NCBI GenBank assembly: GCA_964528675.1
Contig: CAZGTU010000007.1
Location: 35,389 to 99,388, forward strand
Origin: CAYRTD01 sp964528675
GTDB taxonomy: Bacteria > Bacteroidota > Bacteroidia > Bacteroidales > GCA-2748055
Direction of reading: 5' to 3'
DNA length: 64,000 nt
This document shows, in pieces, positions 1-9,254 of the stretch (position 1 is its first letter; the number at the start of each line of letters is the position of its first letter). The notes below the pieces were generated by a model. The model was not told where the DNA came from. It did no database searches and saw only the letters and a list, made by a program, of their open reading frames with translations. Both the position numbers and the translations under genes were made by a program.

Positions 1-1101
1 TCTTTCACATGGTTTGATCAAGAATCAATTTTTGGAAACCGTAATTACAACGGTGAAGTCAAAAGTTTTTACTCTAACCTGATCTTTCAGACCATTATCG
101 GGAATACCAATCATAAGATCAGCAGTGGGGCGAGCTTCCAGTATGATGATTACAATGAATTATTCATTGATATAAACCAGGATCAAAGAGAGATCGTGCC
201 AGGGGTGTTTTCTCAATATACCTGGTCAATTCCCGAAAAGAGTGTTTTCATGGCGGGGATGCGTGCAGATTATAATTTTCTGCACGGATTATTGTTAACC
301 CCTCGTTTGCACTGGAAATACAATATAAACGAACATTATATTTTCCGTTCGACCCTTGGTAAAGCCTATCGTTCTGCAAATGTATTCAGCGAAAACCAGA
401 GTCTTCTGGCCAGTTCCCGCACATTTTATATCAGCGATGAGTTTGATATCGAAAGTGCCTGGAACTATGGTGCCAGTTTCACTCGCTATTTCCACATTTC
501 AGATCAGAGAGAAGCATCACTAACCCTGGATTTCTATCGCACCCAATTTGAAAATCAGGTAGTGGTCGACCTGGATCACAATACCAGTGAAGTATATATT
601 TTCAACCTGGATGGAAACTCACATTCCAATTCATTTCAGGTTGATTTAACCGGGGAATTTGTTCGCGGACTGGATCTGACCCTTGCCTATCGTTTTAACG
701 ATGTTAAGGTTGCTTACCTTGATGGTACACGTCAAAAACCATTTGTATATCGTCACAAGGGACTTTTCACAACCACCTACTCTACACCATATGATAAATG
801 GAGTTTTGACCTTACCGCCCAATATAACGGACAATCAAGGATACCGTCGACGGAAATGAACCCTGAAGAGTATCAAAGAGAAGAACAATCTCCCGGATTT
901 TTTGTCATACATTCCCAGATAACCCGCAGGTTCAAGAATTTTGATATTTACACCGGTGTGGAAAATCTGACCGGTTTCAGGCAGAAAGATGCTATTATTT
1001 CGCCGGATAATCCTTTCGGTGAAAACTTTGATGCAAGCTTAATCTGGGGACCGCTTACCGGAAGAATGTTTTATGCCGGTTTGCGATTTAAAATCAAATA
1101 G
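1..1101 (+). CDS. TonB-dependent outer-membrane receptor, C-terminal part (5' end outside the window)
   Basis: The frame is open from the first base, so 366 residues of a longer protein are visible. They consist of alternating amphipathic strands rich in aromatic residues, as in the second half of a 22-strand TonB-dependent receptor barrel. Visible features are a LGKAYRSANVFSE segment, typical of these barrels, and an ending on a hydrophobic-alternating strand (GRMFYAGLRFKIK), the usual beta-signal for BAM insertion. The plug domain and TonB box lie upstream of the window. The substrate cannot be read from this part. The gene 37 bp downstream encodes a small heavy-metal-binding protein, which suggests a metal or metal-chelate substrate, but this is inference. 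High confidence for the family, low for the substrate. Confidence 0.88.
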   Translation, partial: SFTWFDQESIFGNRNYNGEVKSFYSNLIFQTIIGNTNHKISSGASFQYDDYNELFIDINQDQREIVPGVFSQYTWSIPEKSVFMAGMRADYNFLHGLLLTPRLHWKYNINEHYIFRSTLGKAYRSANVFSENQSLLASSRTFYISDEFDIESAWNYGASFTRYFHISDQREASLTLDFYRTQFENQVVVDLDHNTSEVYIFNLDGNSHSNSFQVDLTGEFVRGLDLTLAYRFNDVKVAYLDGTRQKPFVYRHKGLFTTTYSTPYDKWSFDLTAQYNGQSRIPSTEMNPEEYQREEQSPGFFVIHSQITRRFKNFDIYTGVENLTGFRQKDAIISPDNPFGENFDASLIWGPLTGRMFYAGLRFKIK

Positions 1102-1138
1102 TGAATTAAGAGTTTTGAACAAATTAAATTGTAAAGTC

Positions 1139-1486
1139 ATGAAAAGAAATATAGTTATTGTTTTGTTTATGTTTTTCGGTTTAACAGCATATTCTCAAAA
1201 AACCGATACACTTGAAATTTCCACTTCTGCACAGTGCGGAATGTGTAAAGAAACAATCGAAAAAGCTATGGCTTATGAACGCGGTGTGAAAGATTTTGAA
1301 TTGGATCTTTCTGATAAGGTACTCACAGTGGTCTATAAAACAAAAAGAACTGATGCGGATAAGATCCGGAAAGCGGTATCAGATGTCGGCTACGATGCAG
1401 ATGAAGTTAAAGCCGATGAGAGAGCATATTCGAGATTGCCCGCTTGTTGTAAGAAACCGGATGATCCGGATTATGAAGAAATGTAA
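1139..1486 (+). CDS. Periplasmic heavy-metal-associated (HMA) domain protein
   Basis: A 115-residue protein. Residues 1-19 form a signal peptide ending TAYSQ. The rest is one HMA ferredoxin-like fold with the metal-binding pair Cys33-Gly-Met-Cys36, followed by an ETIEKAM helix. A second cysteine pair (ACCKK) near the C-terminus could add ligands. Such proteins bind Cu(I) or other soft metals and pass them on. The ATG at 1139 was chosen because it begins the signal peptide; the frame is open further upstream into the receptor gene, but that would bury the signal. The gene follows the TonB receptor by 37 bp and ends at a strong terminator, so the two probably form one transcript. Metal identity is unknown. 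Confidence 0.85.
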   Translation: MKRNIVIVLFMFFGLTAYSQKTDTLEISTSAQCGMCKETIEKAMAYERGVKDFELDLSDKVLTVVYKTKRTDADKIRKAVSDVGYDADEVKADERAYSRLPACCKKPDDPDYEEM

Positions 1487-1514
1487 TAATTATGATTTAA
1501 AAAAAATCTATTAG

Positions 1515-1543
1515 GCTGTCCCCCACAGGGGCAGCTTTTTTTT
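1515..1543 (+). terminator. Rho-independent terminator after the receptor/HMA pair
   Basis: GCTGTCCC (1515-1522) pairs with GGGGCAGC (1528-1535), eight pairs including one G-T, around a CCACA loop. It is followed by eight T residues (1536-1543). Confidence 0.88.
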
Positions 1544-1813
1544 CATATGGATTCGATTACAGGATTTGATGAAAGATAAAATACTTATTGCGAATATAGA
1601 CCTTCAAAGCTATCATTCACGAAAAACTTGATATCTGTTGAAAAAAAAGTGAAACTTTATTAATTTTATTTTATTAAACAATGCTAAAAATTCCTGTTTT
1701 TACTATTTCTTTTTTGGGATGGTGATTAGTTGATTGTTTGCATTGCTCCTGAAATTGATAATTCAGTCAGATCCGGGATCGAAGTGGGCAATATCCCATA
1801 AATAGTTAGAATA
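1544..1813. other. Intergenic stretch without a recognised gene
   Basis: AT-rich sequence between the HMA-gene terminator and the sialate O-acetylesterase gene. No long open frame and no clear TAnnTTTG promoter box was seen. It presumably holds the promoter of the downstream gene, but I cannot place it. Confidence 0.5.
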
Positions 1814-3766
1814 ATGATGAAAAACAGATTCTTAATACCTTTTTGCTTATTCATTTTCATTCCCTTTTTCATTAATGCTCAGCTTCGTTTACCGCGATTG
1901 ATTGATCACGGAATGGTATTGCAAAGAAATGCAGAGGTGCCCATATATGGCTGGGCCTCACCAAAAGAGATGGTACAGATCTCATTTCTCGATTCAATCT
2001 ATTACACCCGGGCAAATGAGATGGGGGAATGGAGCCTTTATTTATACAATCTTGAAGCAGGAGGTCCCCATGACATGATTTTTTCAGCAGATACTGCCAT
2101 CATCATCAGTGATGTTATGATCGGGGATGTATGGGTATGTTCAGGTCAATCTCAGATGGATATGGATATGAACAGGGTACGTCCTTTGTACGAAGAAGAG
2201 ATAAATTCTGTCGGCAATCAGTCCATCCGCTATTTTGAAGTGCCCGGGGTGTATAATTTTATAGGACCTCAAAAGGATATCCCTCGTGGCAATTGGGAAA
2301 GCATCAGCCAGGAAAATATACTTGATGTTTCCGCCATTGCTTATTTTTTTGCCAGTGAGTTGTATAAGGAATATGAAATACCCATTGGGATAATTCGCTC
2401 CAGTGTGGGAGGTTCTCCGATAGAATCATGGATGAGTGAGAGTGCTTTGAAGGAATTTCCCGGGCAATTTGAGGAAGCACAAAAGTTTAAAGATCCGGAG
2501 CTTATAAAGAGAATCAGGGAATCTGATCAACAACGCATTAATTCCTGGTATAGTGAATTGAACAAAAAAGATCGTGGATACAAAAGTTCGGGCATGCCCT
2601 GGTATAGTCCCGAGACAGATATATCTGAATGGGAAACTATGAAAATACCGGGATACTGGGCTAATAAGAATGATGGAAATATAAATGGCGTATATTGGTT
2701 CAGAAAGGATATTAAACTACCCCCTGAGATGGAGGGAAGGCCTGCCAGGCTGAATCTGGGACGGATTATTGATGCTGATTCGGTTTTTGTTAATGGCAAG
2801 TTTGTAGGATCTGTCAGTTATCAGTATCCTCCCCGTCGATATGAAATTCCTGAAAATATATTGAAAGAGGGGAAAAATACAATAGTAGTCAGACTTATTA
2901 ATACTTCAGGCAAGGGTGGTTTTGTTCCGGATAAACCTTATGAGCTGATCATTGACGGGGAAAAGATCGATTTAAAAGGAGAATGGCATTATAATCCAGG
3001 TGTTGAAATGGAGCCATTAAGGGGACAGACATTTATAAGATGGAAACCAACCGGGTTGTTTAACGGAATGATTGCACCTTTAACAAGCTACACTATAAGA
3101 GGTGTAATCTGGTATCAGGGAGAATCGAATACCTCCAGACCATCCGAATATGCTGAATTATTTCCAACCATGATAAGAAACTGGCGTGAACATTGGGACC
3201 AGGGACCTTTCCCGTTTCTTTTTGTCCAGTTACATAATTATATGAAAAGTTATGATTATCCCACAGAGAGTGATTGGGCTTTGTTAAGAGAAGCGCAAAC
3301 GGAGGCTTTAAAATTACCTAATACCTCCATGGCTGTAGCAATTGACCTGGGGGTATGGAATGACATACATCCCCTTAATAAAAAAGATGTAGCTGAAAGG
3401 CTTGCACTTGCTGCCCGTAAAACTGCCTATGGGGAGGATGATCTAATTGCTTCAGGCCCGATGTATACATCCATGAAAAGAAAAAGAAATAAAATAGTTC
3501 TGAAGTTTTCTGAAATAGGATCGGGCTTAAAAGTAAAAGGGGGTGGTAAACTAAAAAGGTTTTGGATTGCGGGTAAAGACAAGAAATTTGTTAAAGCTAA
3601 AGCGAAAATTCGTAATAATAAAGTCATTGTGTGGAGCCCGGAAATAAAAGATCCCCGTGCGGTTCGCTATGCCTGGTCTGATAATCCCGAAGGTGCAAAT
3701 CTCTATAATAAGGAAGGGCTGCCGGCTGCACCTTTCAGAACGGATGACTGGGATTCCGCAAGATAA
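1814..3766 (+). CDS. Sialate O-acetylesterase (SGNH/SASA family)
   Basis: A 650-residue exported protein of the family that removes O-acetyl groups from sialic acids or other acetylated glycans. A signal peptide covers residues 1-22. An N-terminal beta-sandwich (LIDHGMVLQR, a family signature) precedes the catalytic domain. The nucleophile Ser113 lies in CSGQSQMDM, where most relatives have GQSN. The GVIWYQGESN block follows, and His519 sits in DIHPLNK. Between the catalytic halves (about 270-390) is an inserted sugar-binding-like beta-sandwich, also usual in the family. The start ATGATG at 1814 gives a proper signal peptide. The gene stands alone and converges on lon with a shared terminator. 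It likely acts in the periplasm on host or environmental glycans; the exact substrate is not shown. Confidence 0.88.
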   Translation: MMKNRFLIPFCLFIFIPFFINAQLRLPRLIDHGMVLQRNAEVPIYGWASPKEMVQISFLDSIYYTRANEMGEWSLYLYNLEAGGPHDMIFSADTAIIISDVMIGDVWVCSGQSQMDMDMNRVRPLYEEEINSVGNQSIRYFEVPGVYNFIGPQKDIPRGNWESISQENILDVSAIAYFFASELYKEYEIPIGIIRSSVGGSPIESWMSESALKEFPGQFEEAQKFKDPELIKRIRESDQQRINSWYSELNKKDRGYKSSGMPWYSPETDISEWETMKIPGYWANKNDGNINGVYWFRKDIKLPPEMEGRPARLNLGRIIDADSVFVNGKFVGSVSYQYPPRRYEIPENILKEGKNTIVVRLINTSGKGGFVPDKPYELIIDGEKIDLKGEWHYNPGVEMEPLRGQTFIRWKPTGLFNGMIAPLTSYTIRGVIWYQGESNTSRPSEYAELFPTMIRNWREHWDQGPFPFLFVQLHNYMKSYDYPTESDWALLREAQTEALKLPNTSMAVAIDLGVWNDIHPLNKKDVAERLALAARKTAYGEDDLIASGPMYTSMKRKRNKIVLKFSEIGSGLKVKGGGKLKRFWIAGKDKKFVKAKAKIRNNKVIVWSPEIKDPRAVRYAWSDNPEGANLYNKEGLPAAPFRTDDWDSAR

Positions 3767-3780
3767 AGAACAGCAAATAA

Positions 3781-3810
3781 AAAAGAGGATAGCTTCAACT
3801 ATCCTCTTTT
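3781..3810. terminator. Bidirectional terminator between the esterase gene and lon
   Basis: A perfect 12-bp inverted repeat AAAAGAGGATAG (3781-3792) and CTATCCTCTTTT (3799-3810) with a 6-nt loop. It has A-runs on the left and T-runs on the right, so it can serve both converging genes. Confidence 0.88.
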
Positions 3811-3829
3811 TCTTCTTAGTGATTGTTAT

Positions 3830-6286
3830 TTATTCAATAACAGCCGCATCTTTAACCTTTTCTTCCAGCAAGGCTATTTTAAGTACATCCATAATATTGT
3901 CAATATAGTGGAAATTCAATCCTCTGGTATATAGATCCTTAATCTCCTTTACATCTTTAAGATTTTCTTCCGACATGATAATATCAGTGATTCCGGCTCT
4001 TTTTGCTGCCAGGATCTTCTCTTTTATACCACCCACCGGTAATACTTTGCCCCTGAGCGTGATTTCACCGGTCATAGCAATTTTTTTCTTCACTTTCTTT
4101 TGAGTGAAAGCTGAAGCAATGGATGTGACCATGGTAATACCTGCAGAGGGTCCGTCCTTGGGGATTGCTCCTTCCGGTATGTGAACATGGATATTCCAAT
4201 TTCCGAAAATATCGGGATCAATTCCCAGCTCACTGCTGTGTGATTTTATATATTCCAGGGCAATAACAGCCGATTCCTTCATTACTTCCCCAAGATTCCC
4301 GGTAAGTGTAAGGTTACCTTTTCCTTTGCTGAGACTGGTCTCCACAAACAATATCTCTCCCCCGTGAGCAGTCCAGGCGAGACCGGTAACAACACCGGGG
4401 AATTCATTGGTTTCATACTTTTCCTTCGAAAACCTTGGCGGACCCAATAATTCTTCAAGATCCTTCGGTTTGATGGTTTTTGGATAATTCTCTTCAAACG
4501 CGATCCTGCGGGCAATAACCCGGATGATCTTGGCAAGTACTTTATCCAGTTGCCTTACCCCTGATTCCCGTGTGTAGGATTCAATAATCTTCTCGAGACC
4601 TTTCGGTGTGAACCTCAGGTCTTTTTTCTTAAGACCGTGATTATCCAGTTGTTTTGGTATCAGGTGTCTTTTGGCGATTTCGATCTTTTCTTCCACAAGG
4701 TATCCGGAAATGTCAATTACCTCCATCCTGTCGAGAAGCGCCGGATTAATAGAGCTTACTGTATTGGCTGTAGCAATGAACAGGACTTTGGAAAGATCGT
4801 AATCCAGTTCAAGATAATTGTCATGGAATGTCGAATTTTGCTCGGGATCAAGTACTTCCAACAGGGCAGAAGCCGGATCGCCATGAAAATCTTTGCCTAC
4901 TTTATCAATCTCATCCAGAACGAAAACAGGATTGGAAGACTTTGCTTTTTTCAGGTTCTGTATTATCCTTCCGGGCATTGCGCCAATATAGGTTTTCCTG
5001 TGCCCCCTTATCTCTGCTTCATCATGTAATCCGCCAAGTGAAATTCGGACATATTTCCGGTTCAGTGCGGAAGCAACCGATTTCCCTAGCGATGTTTTAC
5101 CAACTCCCGGGGGTCCGACAAGACAGATGATAGGTGATTTTAAATCCCCTTTTAGCTTTAGAACGGCCAGGTGTTCCAGCATCCTTTCCTTAACCTTTTC
5201 GAGACCAAAATGGTCCCTTTCAAGGATCTTTTCTGCTCTTTTCAGGTTGAAATTATCTTTGGTATACTCATTCCATGGCAGCTCCAGCATGGTCTGCACA
5301 TAATTCATCTGCACTGAATATTCTCCTGAAGCAGGATTCAGGCGGGATAGCTTATCCACCTCTTTCCCGAAATGTTCTCCGGTCTCCTCATTCCATTTTT
5401 TCTTTTTGCCTTTTACCTTGAGCTCATTGATCTCTTTTTCAACAGGATTGCCTCCCAGCTCATCCTGAATGGTTTTCATTTGCTGGTGCAGGAGATATTC
5501 CCGTTGCTGCTGGTCAAGATCATGTTTCACCTTCGATTGTATATCATTTTTCAGTTCCAGCATCTGGACTTCTTTGGAAAGATATTCAAGTAAGCGAATG
5601 CCTCTGTCCTTAAGATCATTAAGCTCCAGTAGTTTTTGCTTATCGGGTATTTCCATGTCATTGTTCGATGACAGGAAATTAATTAGAAAAGAAGGACTTT
5701 CTATATTCTTAACTGCAAAAGTTGCTTCAGGCGGAATATTTGATGAAAGTTTGATGATTTTCATTGACAGATCTTTAAGGGAGCCTACAAGGGCATTCAT
5801 TTCATCCTTGTTGGATGATTTTTTATCTTCAAGATTTTGAATGCGTGCCATCAGGTAGGGCTTATCCGAAACAAGATCTGTAATCTCAAAACGCTTTTTC
5901 CCCTGTATGATCACAGATGTGGAGCCATCAGGCATCTCAAGTATCTTCAATACCTGCGCAACTGTCCCTATTTTATATAGATCCTTTAGTTCCGGATCTT
6001 CTGTTTTAGCATCTTTCTGTGCAACTACACCCAGGATTCTGTTTTTCTGGTATACTTCCCGGATAAGCTTCAGTGATTTTTCTCTTCCCACGGTAATGGG
6101 TATTACCACACCCGGGAAAAGGACTGTATTTTTGAGTGGAAGTACAGGTAAAACATCCGGAACATTAAGTTTCATCAACTCATCAGCTTCTTCTTCTGAC
6201 ATTATTGGAATAAATTCCGCATCATCCTCAAATCCTTCCTGTGAGAAAAAATTGCTGTAATTTAATTCAATATTCTTCTTCTTCAT
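3830..6286 (-). CDS. lon: ATP-dependent protease Lon (LonA type)
   Basis: An 818-residue protein of full LonA length that degrades damaged and regulatory proteins in the cytoplasm. The N-terminal substrate-binding domain (about 45-250) starts at LPVLPLKNTVLFPG. A coiled region leads into the AAA+ module with Walker A GPPGVGKT at 391-398 and a VLDEIDK Walker B. The C-terminal peptidase domain carries the Ser-Lys dyad: Ser714 in PKDGPSAG and Lys757 in GGIKEK, spaced 43 residues as in the E. coli enzyme. A purine-rich AAGGA lies about 10 bases before the ATG. The gene is transcribed alone and ends at the bidirectional terminator. Nothing looks damaged. Confidence 0.97.
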   Translation of the reverse strand: MKKKNIELNYSNFFSQEGFEDDAEFIPIMSEEEADELMKLNVPDVLPVLPLKNTVLFPGVVIPITVGREKSLKLIREVYQKNRILGVVAQKDAKTEDPELKDLYKIGTVAQVLKILEMPDGSTSVIIQGKKRFEITDLVSDKPYLMARIQNLEDKKSSNKDEMNALVGSLKDLSMKIIKLSSNIPPEATFAVKNIESPSFLINFLSSNNDMEIPDKQKLLELNDLKDRGIRLLEYLSKEVQMLELKNDIQSKVKHDLDQQQREYLLHQQMKTIQDELGGNPVEKEINELKVKGKKKKWNEETGEHFGKEVDKLSRLNPASGEYSVQMNYVQTMLELPWNEYTKDNFNLKRAEKILERDHFGLEKVKERMLEHLAVLKLKGDLKSPIICLVGPPGVGKTSLGKSVASALNRKYVRISLGGLHDEAEIRGHRKTYIGAMPGRIIQNLKKAKSSNPVFVLDEIDKVGKDFHGDPASALLEVLDPEQNSTFHDNYLELDYDLSKVLFIATANTVSSINPALLDRMEVIDISGYLVEEKIEIAKRHLIPKQLDNHGLKKKDLRFTPKGLEKIIESYTRESGVRQLDKVLAKIIRVIARRIAFEENYPKTIKPKDLEELLGPPRFSKEKYETNEFPGVVTGLAWTAHGGEILFVETSLSKGKGNLTLTGNLGEVMKESAVIALEYIKSHSSELGIDPDIFGNWNIHVHIPEGAIPKDGPSAGITMVTSIASAFTQKKVKKKIAMTGEITLRGKVLPVGGIKEKILAAKRAGITDIIMSEENLKDVKEIKDLYTRGLNFHYIDNIMDVLKIALLEEKVKDAAVIE

Positions 6287-6401
6287 ATATTCTTATTCCT
6301 TTCTACTGACAAATAGTCCGAATATTTGCCATTATTGACTTCATTAGTTTGGATATAATAACAGGCAAGGTTTATGCCAAAAACAGTGAGTTGTTTTTTT
6401 A

Positions 6402-7586
6402 TTATTTGCGGTATTTCTCGGTTAATTTGAAAACTTCTTTCAGTATGTTTTGCTCATTTTCATCAAACTTGATGCCTCTGCGTTCCATAACCACTGAAGC
6501 CACTTCGAAAGCTCGGGAGAGTGAGTAGGTGGTGAACCCCCTGGCGCCTCCCCATGAAAAAGAAGGAATGAAATTTCTGGGGAAACCTGAACCAAAAATA
6601 TTGGCATTTACTCCAACTACCGTACCTGTATTGAACATCGTATTTATGCCACATTTGGAATGGTCTCCCATGATAAGTCCGCAAAACTGCAAACCTGTAT
6701 TGATAAACTTTTCTTCAGGATAACTCCATAGCCTGACACTTGCATAATTATTTTTCAGGTTGGAGTTATTCGTGTCGGCACCCAGATTGCACCATTCCCC
6801 GATTACTGAATTCCCTAAAAATCCATCATGAGCCTTATTGGAGAAGCCCTGAATAACTGAATTATTGATTTCACCACCAACTTTTGAATATGGTCCTACA
6901 GTAGTAGGCCCATAAATTTTTGCCGAAAGCTTTACAACACTTCCTTCACAGAGTGCAAAAGGTCCCCTTATTACAGATCCTTCCATCAGTTCAGTGTTTT
7001 TTCCAATATAAACCGGTCCGGTGCTGGCATTTATCGTGGTAAATTCCGCTTTGGCTCCTTCTTCGATAAAAATGTCATCCCCTATCAAATTATTGGTTGA
7101 ACTGAGCTTACTACTTTTTCGGTCGGAACGGATTTGCTCAATGTCTGATCTGATTTGATCCCCATTGAGCTTGAATATCTGCCATGGATGATCAAGAAAG
7201 TTCACTTCTTCCTTTATTTCTCTTGTCGATTGGGGATGGACTGAAAGAGGGTCAAATTTTTCTATCTCCCGATCATTTGTACGATAGGCAATTAACCGGC
7301 CATTTTTAGTCAGGGCTTCATTGAGTTTCAAATTTGATACACTGTCCGATAGAGCCCTTCCGGGAAGAACGGAGCCGGAAATAAGAATGTTATCGTCTGA
7401 AATGTTGGATGGATATTTCTGATCCAGATACTTTTTTGTGATATTGCTGAAATCTGCTTCTTGTATTAAAAATTCCCATTTTTCACGGATCTTAAGAATT
7501 CCGATCCTGAGTTCGGAAACAGGCTTGGTGAATGTCAGGGGAAGGAGATTTTCAGAAGATTTGTCATCAAAAAACAGAATATTCAT
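6402..7586 (-). CDS. GlmU-family sugar nucleotidyltransferase/acyltransferase, Bacteroidota variant
   Basis: A 394-residue protein whose N-terminus (LFFDDKSSENLLPLTFTKPVSELRIGIL) is the degenerate nucleotidyltransferase start seen in the Bacteroidota GlmU variant. The second half (about 175-350) is a left-handed beta-helix of hexapeptide repeats, with patches such as GDDIFIEEGA and VYIGKNTEL. The family is proposed to make UDP-N-acetylglucosamine by acetylating glucosamine-1-phosphate and adding UMP. The classic G-x-G-T-R-M nucleotide motif is absent, as is usual in this variant, so the activity is known only by family. It precedes lon on the same strand with a gap of 115 bp. A TDP-sugar pyrophosphorylase name is also seen for such proteins. 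Confidence 0.8.
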   Translation of the reverse strand: MNILFFDDKSSENLLPLTFTKPVSELRIGILKIREKWEFLIQEADFSNITKKYLDQKYPSNISDDNILISGSVLPGRALSDSVSNLKLNEALTKNGRLIAYRTNDREIEKFDPLSVHPQSTREIKEEVNFLDHPWQIFKLNGDQIRSDIEQIRSDRKSSKLSSTNNLIGDDIFIEEGAKAEFTTINASTGPVYIGKNTELMEGSVIRGPFALCEGSVVKLSAKIYGPTTVGPYSKVGGEINNSVIQGFSNKAHDGFLGNSVIGEWCNLGADTNNSNLKNNYASVRLWSYPEEKFINTGLQFCGLIMGDHSKCGINTMFNTGTVVGVNANIFGSGFPRNFIPSFSWGGARGFTTYSLSRAFEVASVVMERRGIKFDENEQNILKEVFKLTEKYRK

Positions 7587-7610
7587 TGTGTTTTTCTTTC
7601 AAAAATACAT

Positions 7611-7645
7611 AAAAAAACTCCGATAATTCTGAAGATTACCGGAGT
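7611..7645 (-). terminator. Rho-independent terminator of rpmE2
   Basis: On the minus strand an 11-bp stem (arms at 7635-7645 and 7617-7627, one G-T pair) encloses a 7-nt loop and is followed by a T-run (plus-strand A-run 7611-7617). It lies between the L31 gene and the GlmU-like gene. Confidence 0.85.
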
Positions 7646-7671
7646 TTTCCATAAAAAACTTTCTTATGGTT

Positions 7672-7938
7672 CTATTTTTTCTTCTTATCGTAATGTGACT
7701 TGTAACGATTCATAAACTTATCCACACGTCCTGCTGTATCCACAAGTTTCATCTTACCTGTATAGAAAGGATGTGACTTTGAAGATATTTCAAGTTTTAT
7801 AAGAGGATATTCCTTACCGTCGTCCATTTTTATTTTTTCCTTGGAAGGAGCCGTTGAACGCGTTGTAAAGGTGAATCCGTTCGACATGTCTTTAAATACG
7901 ACGAGCCTGTAATTGTTTGGATGAATTTCCTTTTTCAT
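7672..7938 (-). CDS. rpmE2: 50S ribosomal protein L31 type B
   Basis: An 88-residue basic protein beginning MKKEIHPNNYRLVVFKDMSNGF, the hallmark of type B L31. It contains no cysteines, so it is the zinc-independent (C-minus) form. It ends in a lysine-rich tail. It binds the large subunit at the central protuberance. The gene is monocistronic: a good promoter lies just upstream (7985-8016) and a terminator 27 bp downstream. Type B L31 is often the only L31 in Bacteroidota; whether another copy exists cannot be seen here. Confidence 0.95.
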   Translation of the reverse strand: MKKEIHPNNYRLVVFKDMSNGFTFTTRSTAPSKEKIKMDDGKEYPLIKLEISSKSHPFYTGKMKLVDTAGRVDKFMNRYKSHYDKKKK

Positions 7939-7984
7939 TTTTTTATTTCTGTTTCTTCTTCAACTTCAGTTACAAAACGGAATG

Positions 7985-8016
7985 CAAAATTAGATAAGTT
8001 TACGATAATTGCAAAA
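7985..8016 (-). promoter_or_regulatory. Promoter of rpmE2
   Basis: On the minus strand a -33 box TTTTG (8012-8016) is followed after 19 bp by a -7 box TAATTTTG (7985-7992), matching the Bacteroidota consensus TTTG-N19-TAnnTTTG. The start codon is about 45 bases further on. Confidence 0.75.
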
Positions 8017-8039
8017 TATTTGAGCACTATTTCCTTTTA

Positions 8040-9239
8040 TTATTTTATAAGGTCTTTCACTTTATTGGGGATTTTTACTTTTTCCGGCATGAATCTTTCA
8101 AATGGAATTGTATCATCGAGCATATAGCGATAAGTATGATGGGTTTTTGCTTTTACAGCCCCTACTGCCTCATAGAGTGAAATCATTTTTGGATTATAAT
8201 CTCCAACCCATGAAAGTTCGATTTCATCGTACCAGGTCTTTCCGGCCATTTTTTCATTCAGGTGCCAGAATATACCTGATTCTATACCTGAATTCTGGAA
8301 TTTTGGTACAACACCGGCTGCCATTGCCCTGATCCGTGTGATTTTTTTATTTCTTTTCATGTAAAGAAAACGGATCATATTAAGGACATGCATCTTTCCT
8401 TTCATATGTTTAAGGATCTGATTGGCATCGGGCATTAAAATGAAAAAAGCTACAGGTTTATTCTTATGATAAGCAAACCAGATGATTTCTTCATCGAGGA
8501 TTGGCCGAGCCTTTTCAAGAGCTGTTCTGAGGCTTTGTTCTTTCAACGGAGTGAAATCTTCCTTGAATTCCGACCAGGCTTCGCTATATATGGAAACCGT
8601 ATCCTTAATGAATTTATCTGCTTCAGACCATTTAAAATGTTTGAAATGGAAATCCGGCTTTTTCCCTACCCATTCAGCTATTTTCCAGAATCTTGAAGGA
8701 AAAGGTTTATGAAGGTCAAGATGATAACTGAATTGTTTAAAGAAAACCCGGAAACCATAACTTTCAAAAAGGTCACGGTAATAGGGAAAATTATAAGGCA
8801 TTCCAATACCGGGATGTATAAAACCTTCTACCAGCAAGCCCCATAAAGAGTCATTTTCCCCAAAGTTAACGGGACCATCCATAGCTTTTAATCCTTTGGA
8901 TCTAAGCCATTCTGCTGCAGTGTCAAATAATAGATGGGCTGCTTTACGGTCATCAATACATTCGAAAAAACCACATCCGCCGGCAGGAACTTTTTCAGCA
9001 AAAGCTTTTTCCTGGTTGTAGAAAGCAGCAATTCTACCGATTAATTTGCCTTTACAGGTTTTCAGGATCCATCTTTTCGCTTCACCATTCTCAAAAAACG
9101 GATTCTTTTCCGGGTTAAACTGGGCCTCTATATCGCTATGTTGAGGACTTACCCAGAAAGGATCATTTTTATATAATAATCCCGGAACCTTTAAAAATTC
9201 CTTTGCGCTTTTCTTGTCTGTTACTTCTTTTATATACAT
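8040..9239 (-). CDS. GNAT-superfamily acetyltransferase-like protein of unknown substrate
   Basis: A 399-residue soluble protein. Its first 80 residues contain a GNAT-like strand-turn (KGKLIGRIAAFYN), and a second GNAT-like half follows around 240-370 (IWFAYHKNKPVAFFILMPDANQ; GVVPKFQNSGIESGIF, which resembles an acetyl-CoA-binding P-loop with altered glycines). This duplicated layout fits two fused GNAT domains. No substrate can be named. It follows the aminotransferase gene by 15 bp, and that gene follows BI-1 by 11 bp, so the three look like one operon. The start ATG at 9239 is the only reasonable one. Confidence is good for the superfamily, poor for the function. Confidence 0.65.
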   Translation of the reverse strand: MYIKEVTDKKSAKEFLKVPGLLYKNDPFWVSPQHSDIEAQFNPEKNPFFENGEAKRWILKTCKGKLIGRIAAFYNQEKAFAEKVPAGGCGFFECIDDRKAAHLLFDTAAEWLRSKGLKAMDGPVNFGENDSLWGLLVEGFIHPGIGMPYNFPYYRDLFESYGFRVFFKQFSYHLDLHKPFPSRFWKIAEWVGKKPDFHFKHFKWSEADKFIKDTVSIYSEAWSEFKEDFTPLKEQSLRTALEKARPILDEEIIWFAYHKNKPVAFFILMPDANQILKHMKGKMHVLNMIRFLYMKRNKKITRIRAMAAGVVPKFQNSGIESGIFWHLNEKMAGKTWYDEIELSWVGDYNPKMISLYEAVGAVKAKTHHTYRYMLDDTIPFERFMPEKVKIPNKVKDLIK

Positions 9240-9254
9240 CTGTAGAATCCATTA

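Noticed and set aside
5372..6260. Several plus-strand open frames opposite lon
   Set aside because: They are antisense shadows of the lon gene, without start context or family likeness.
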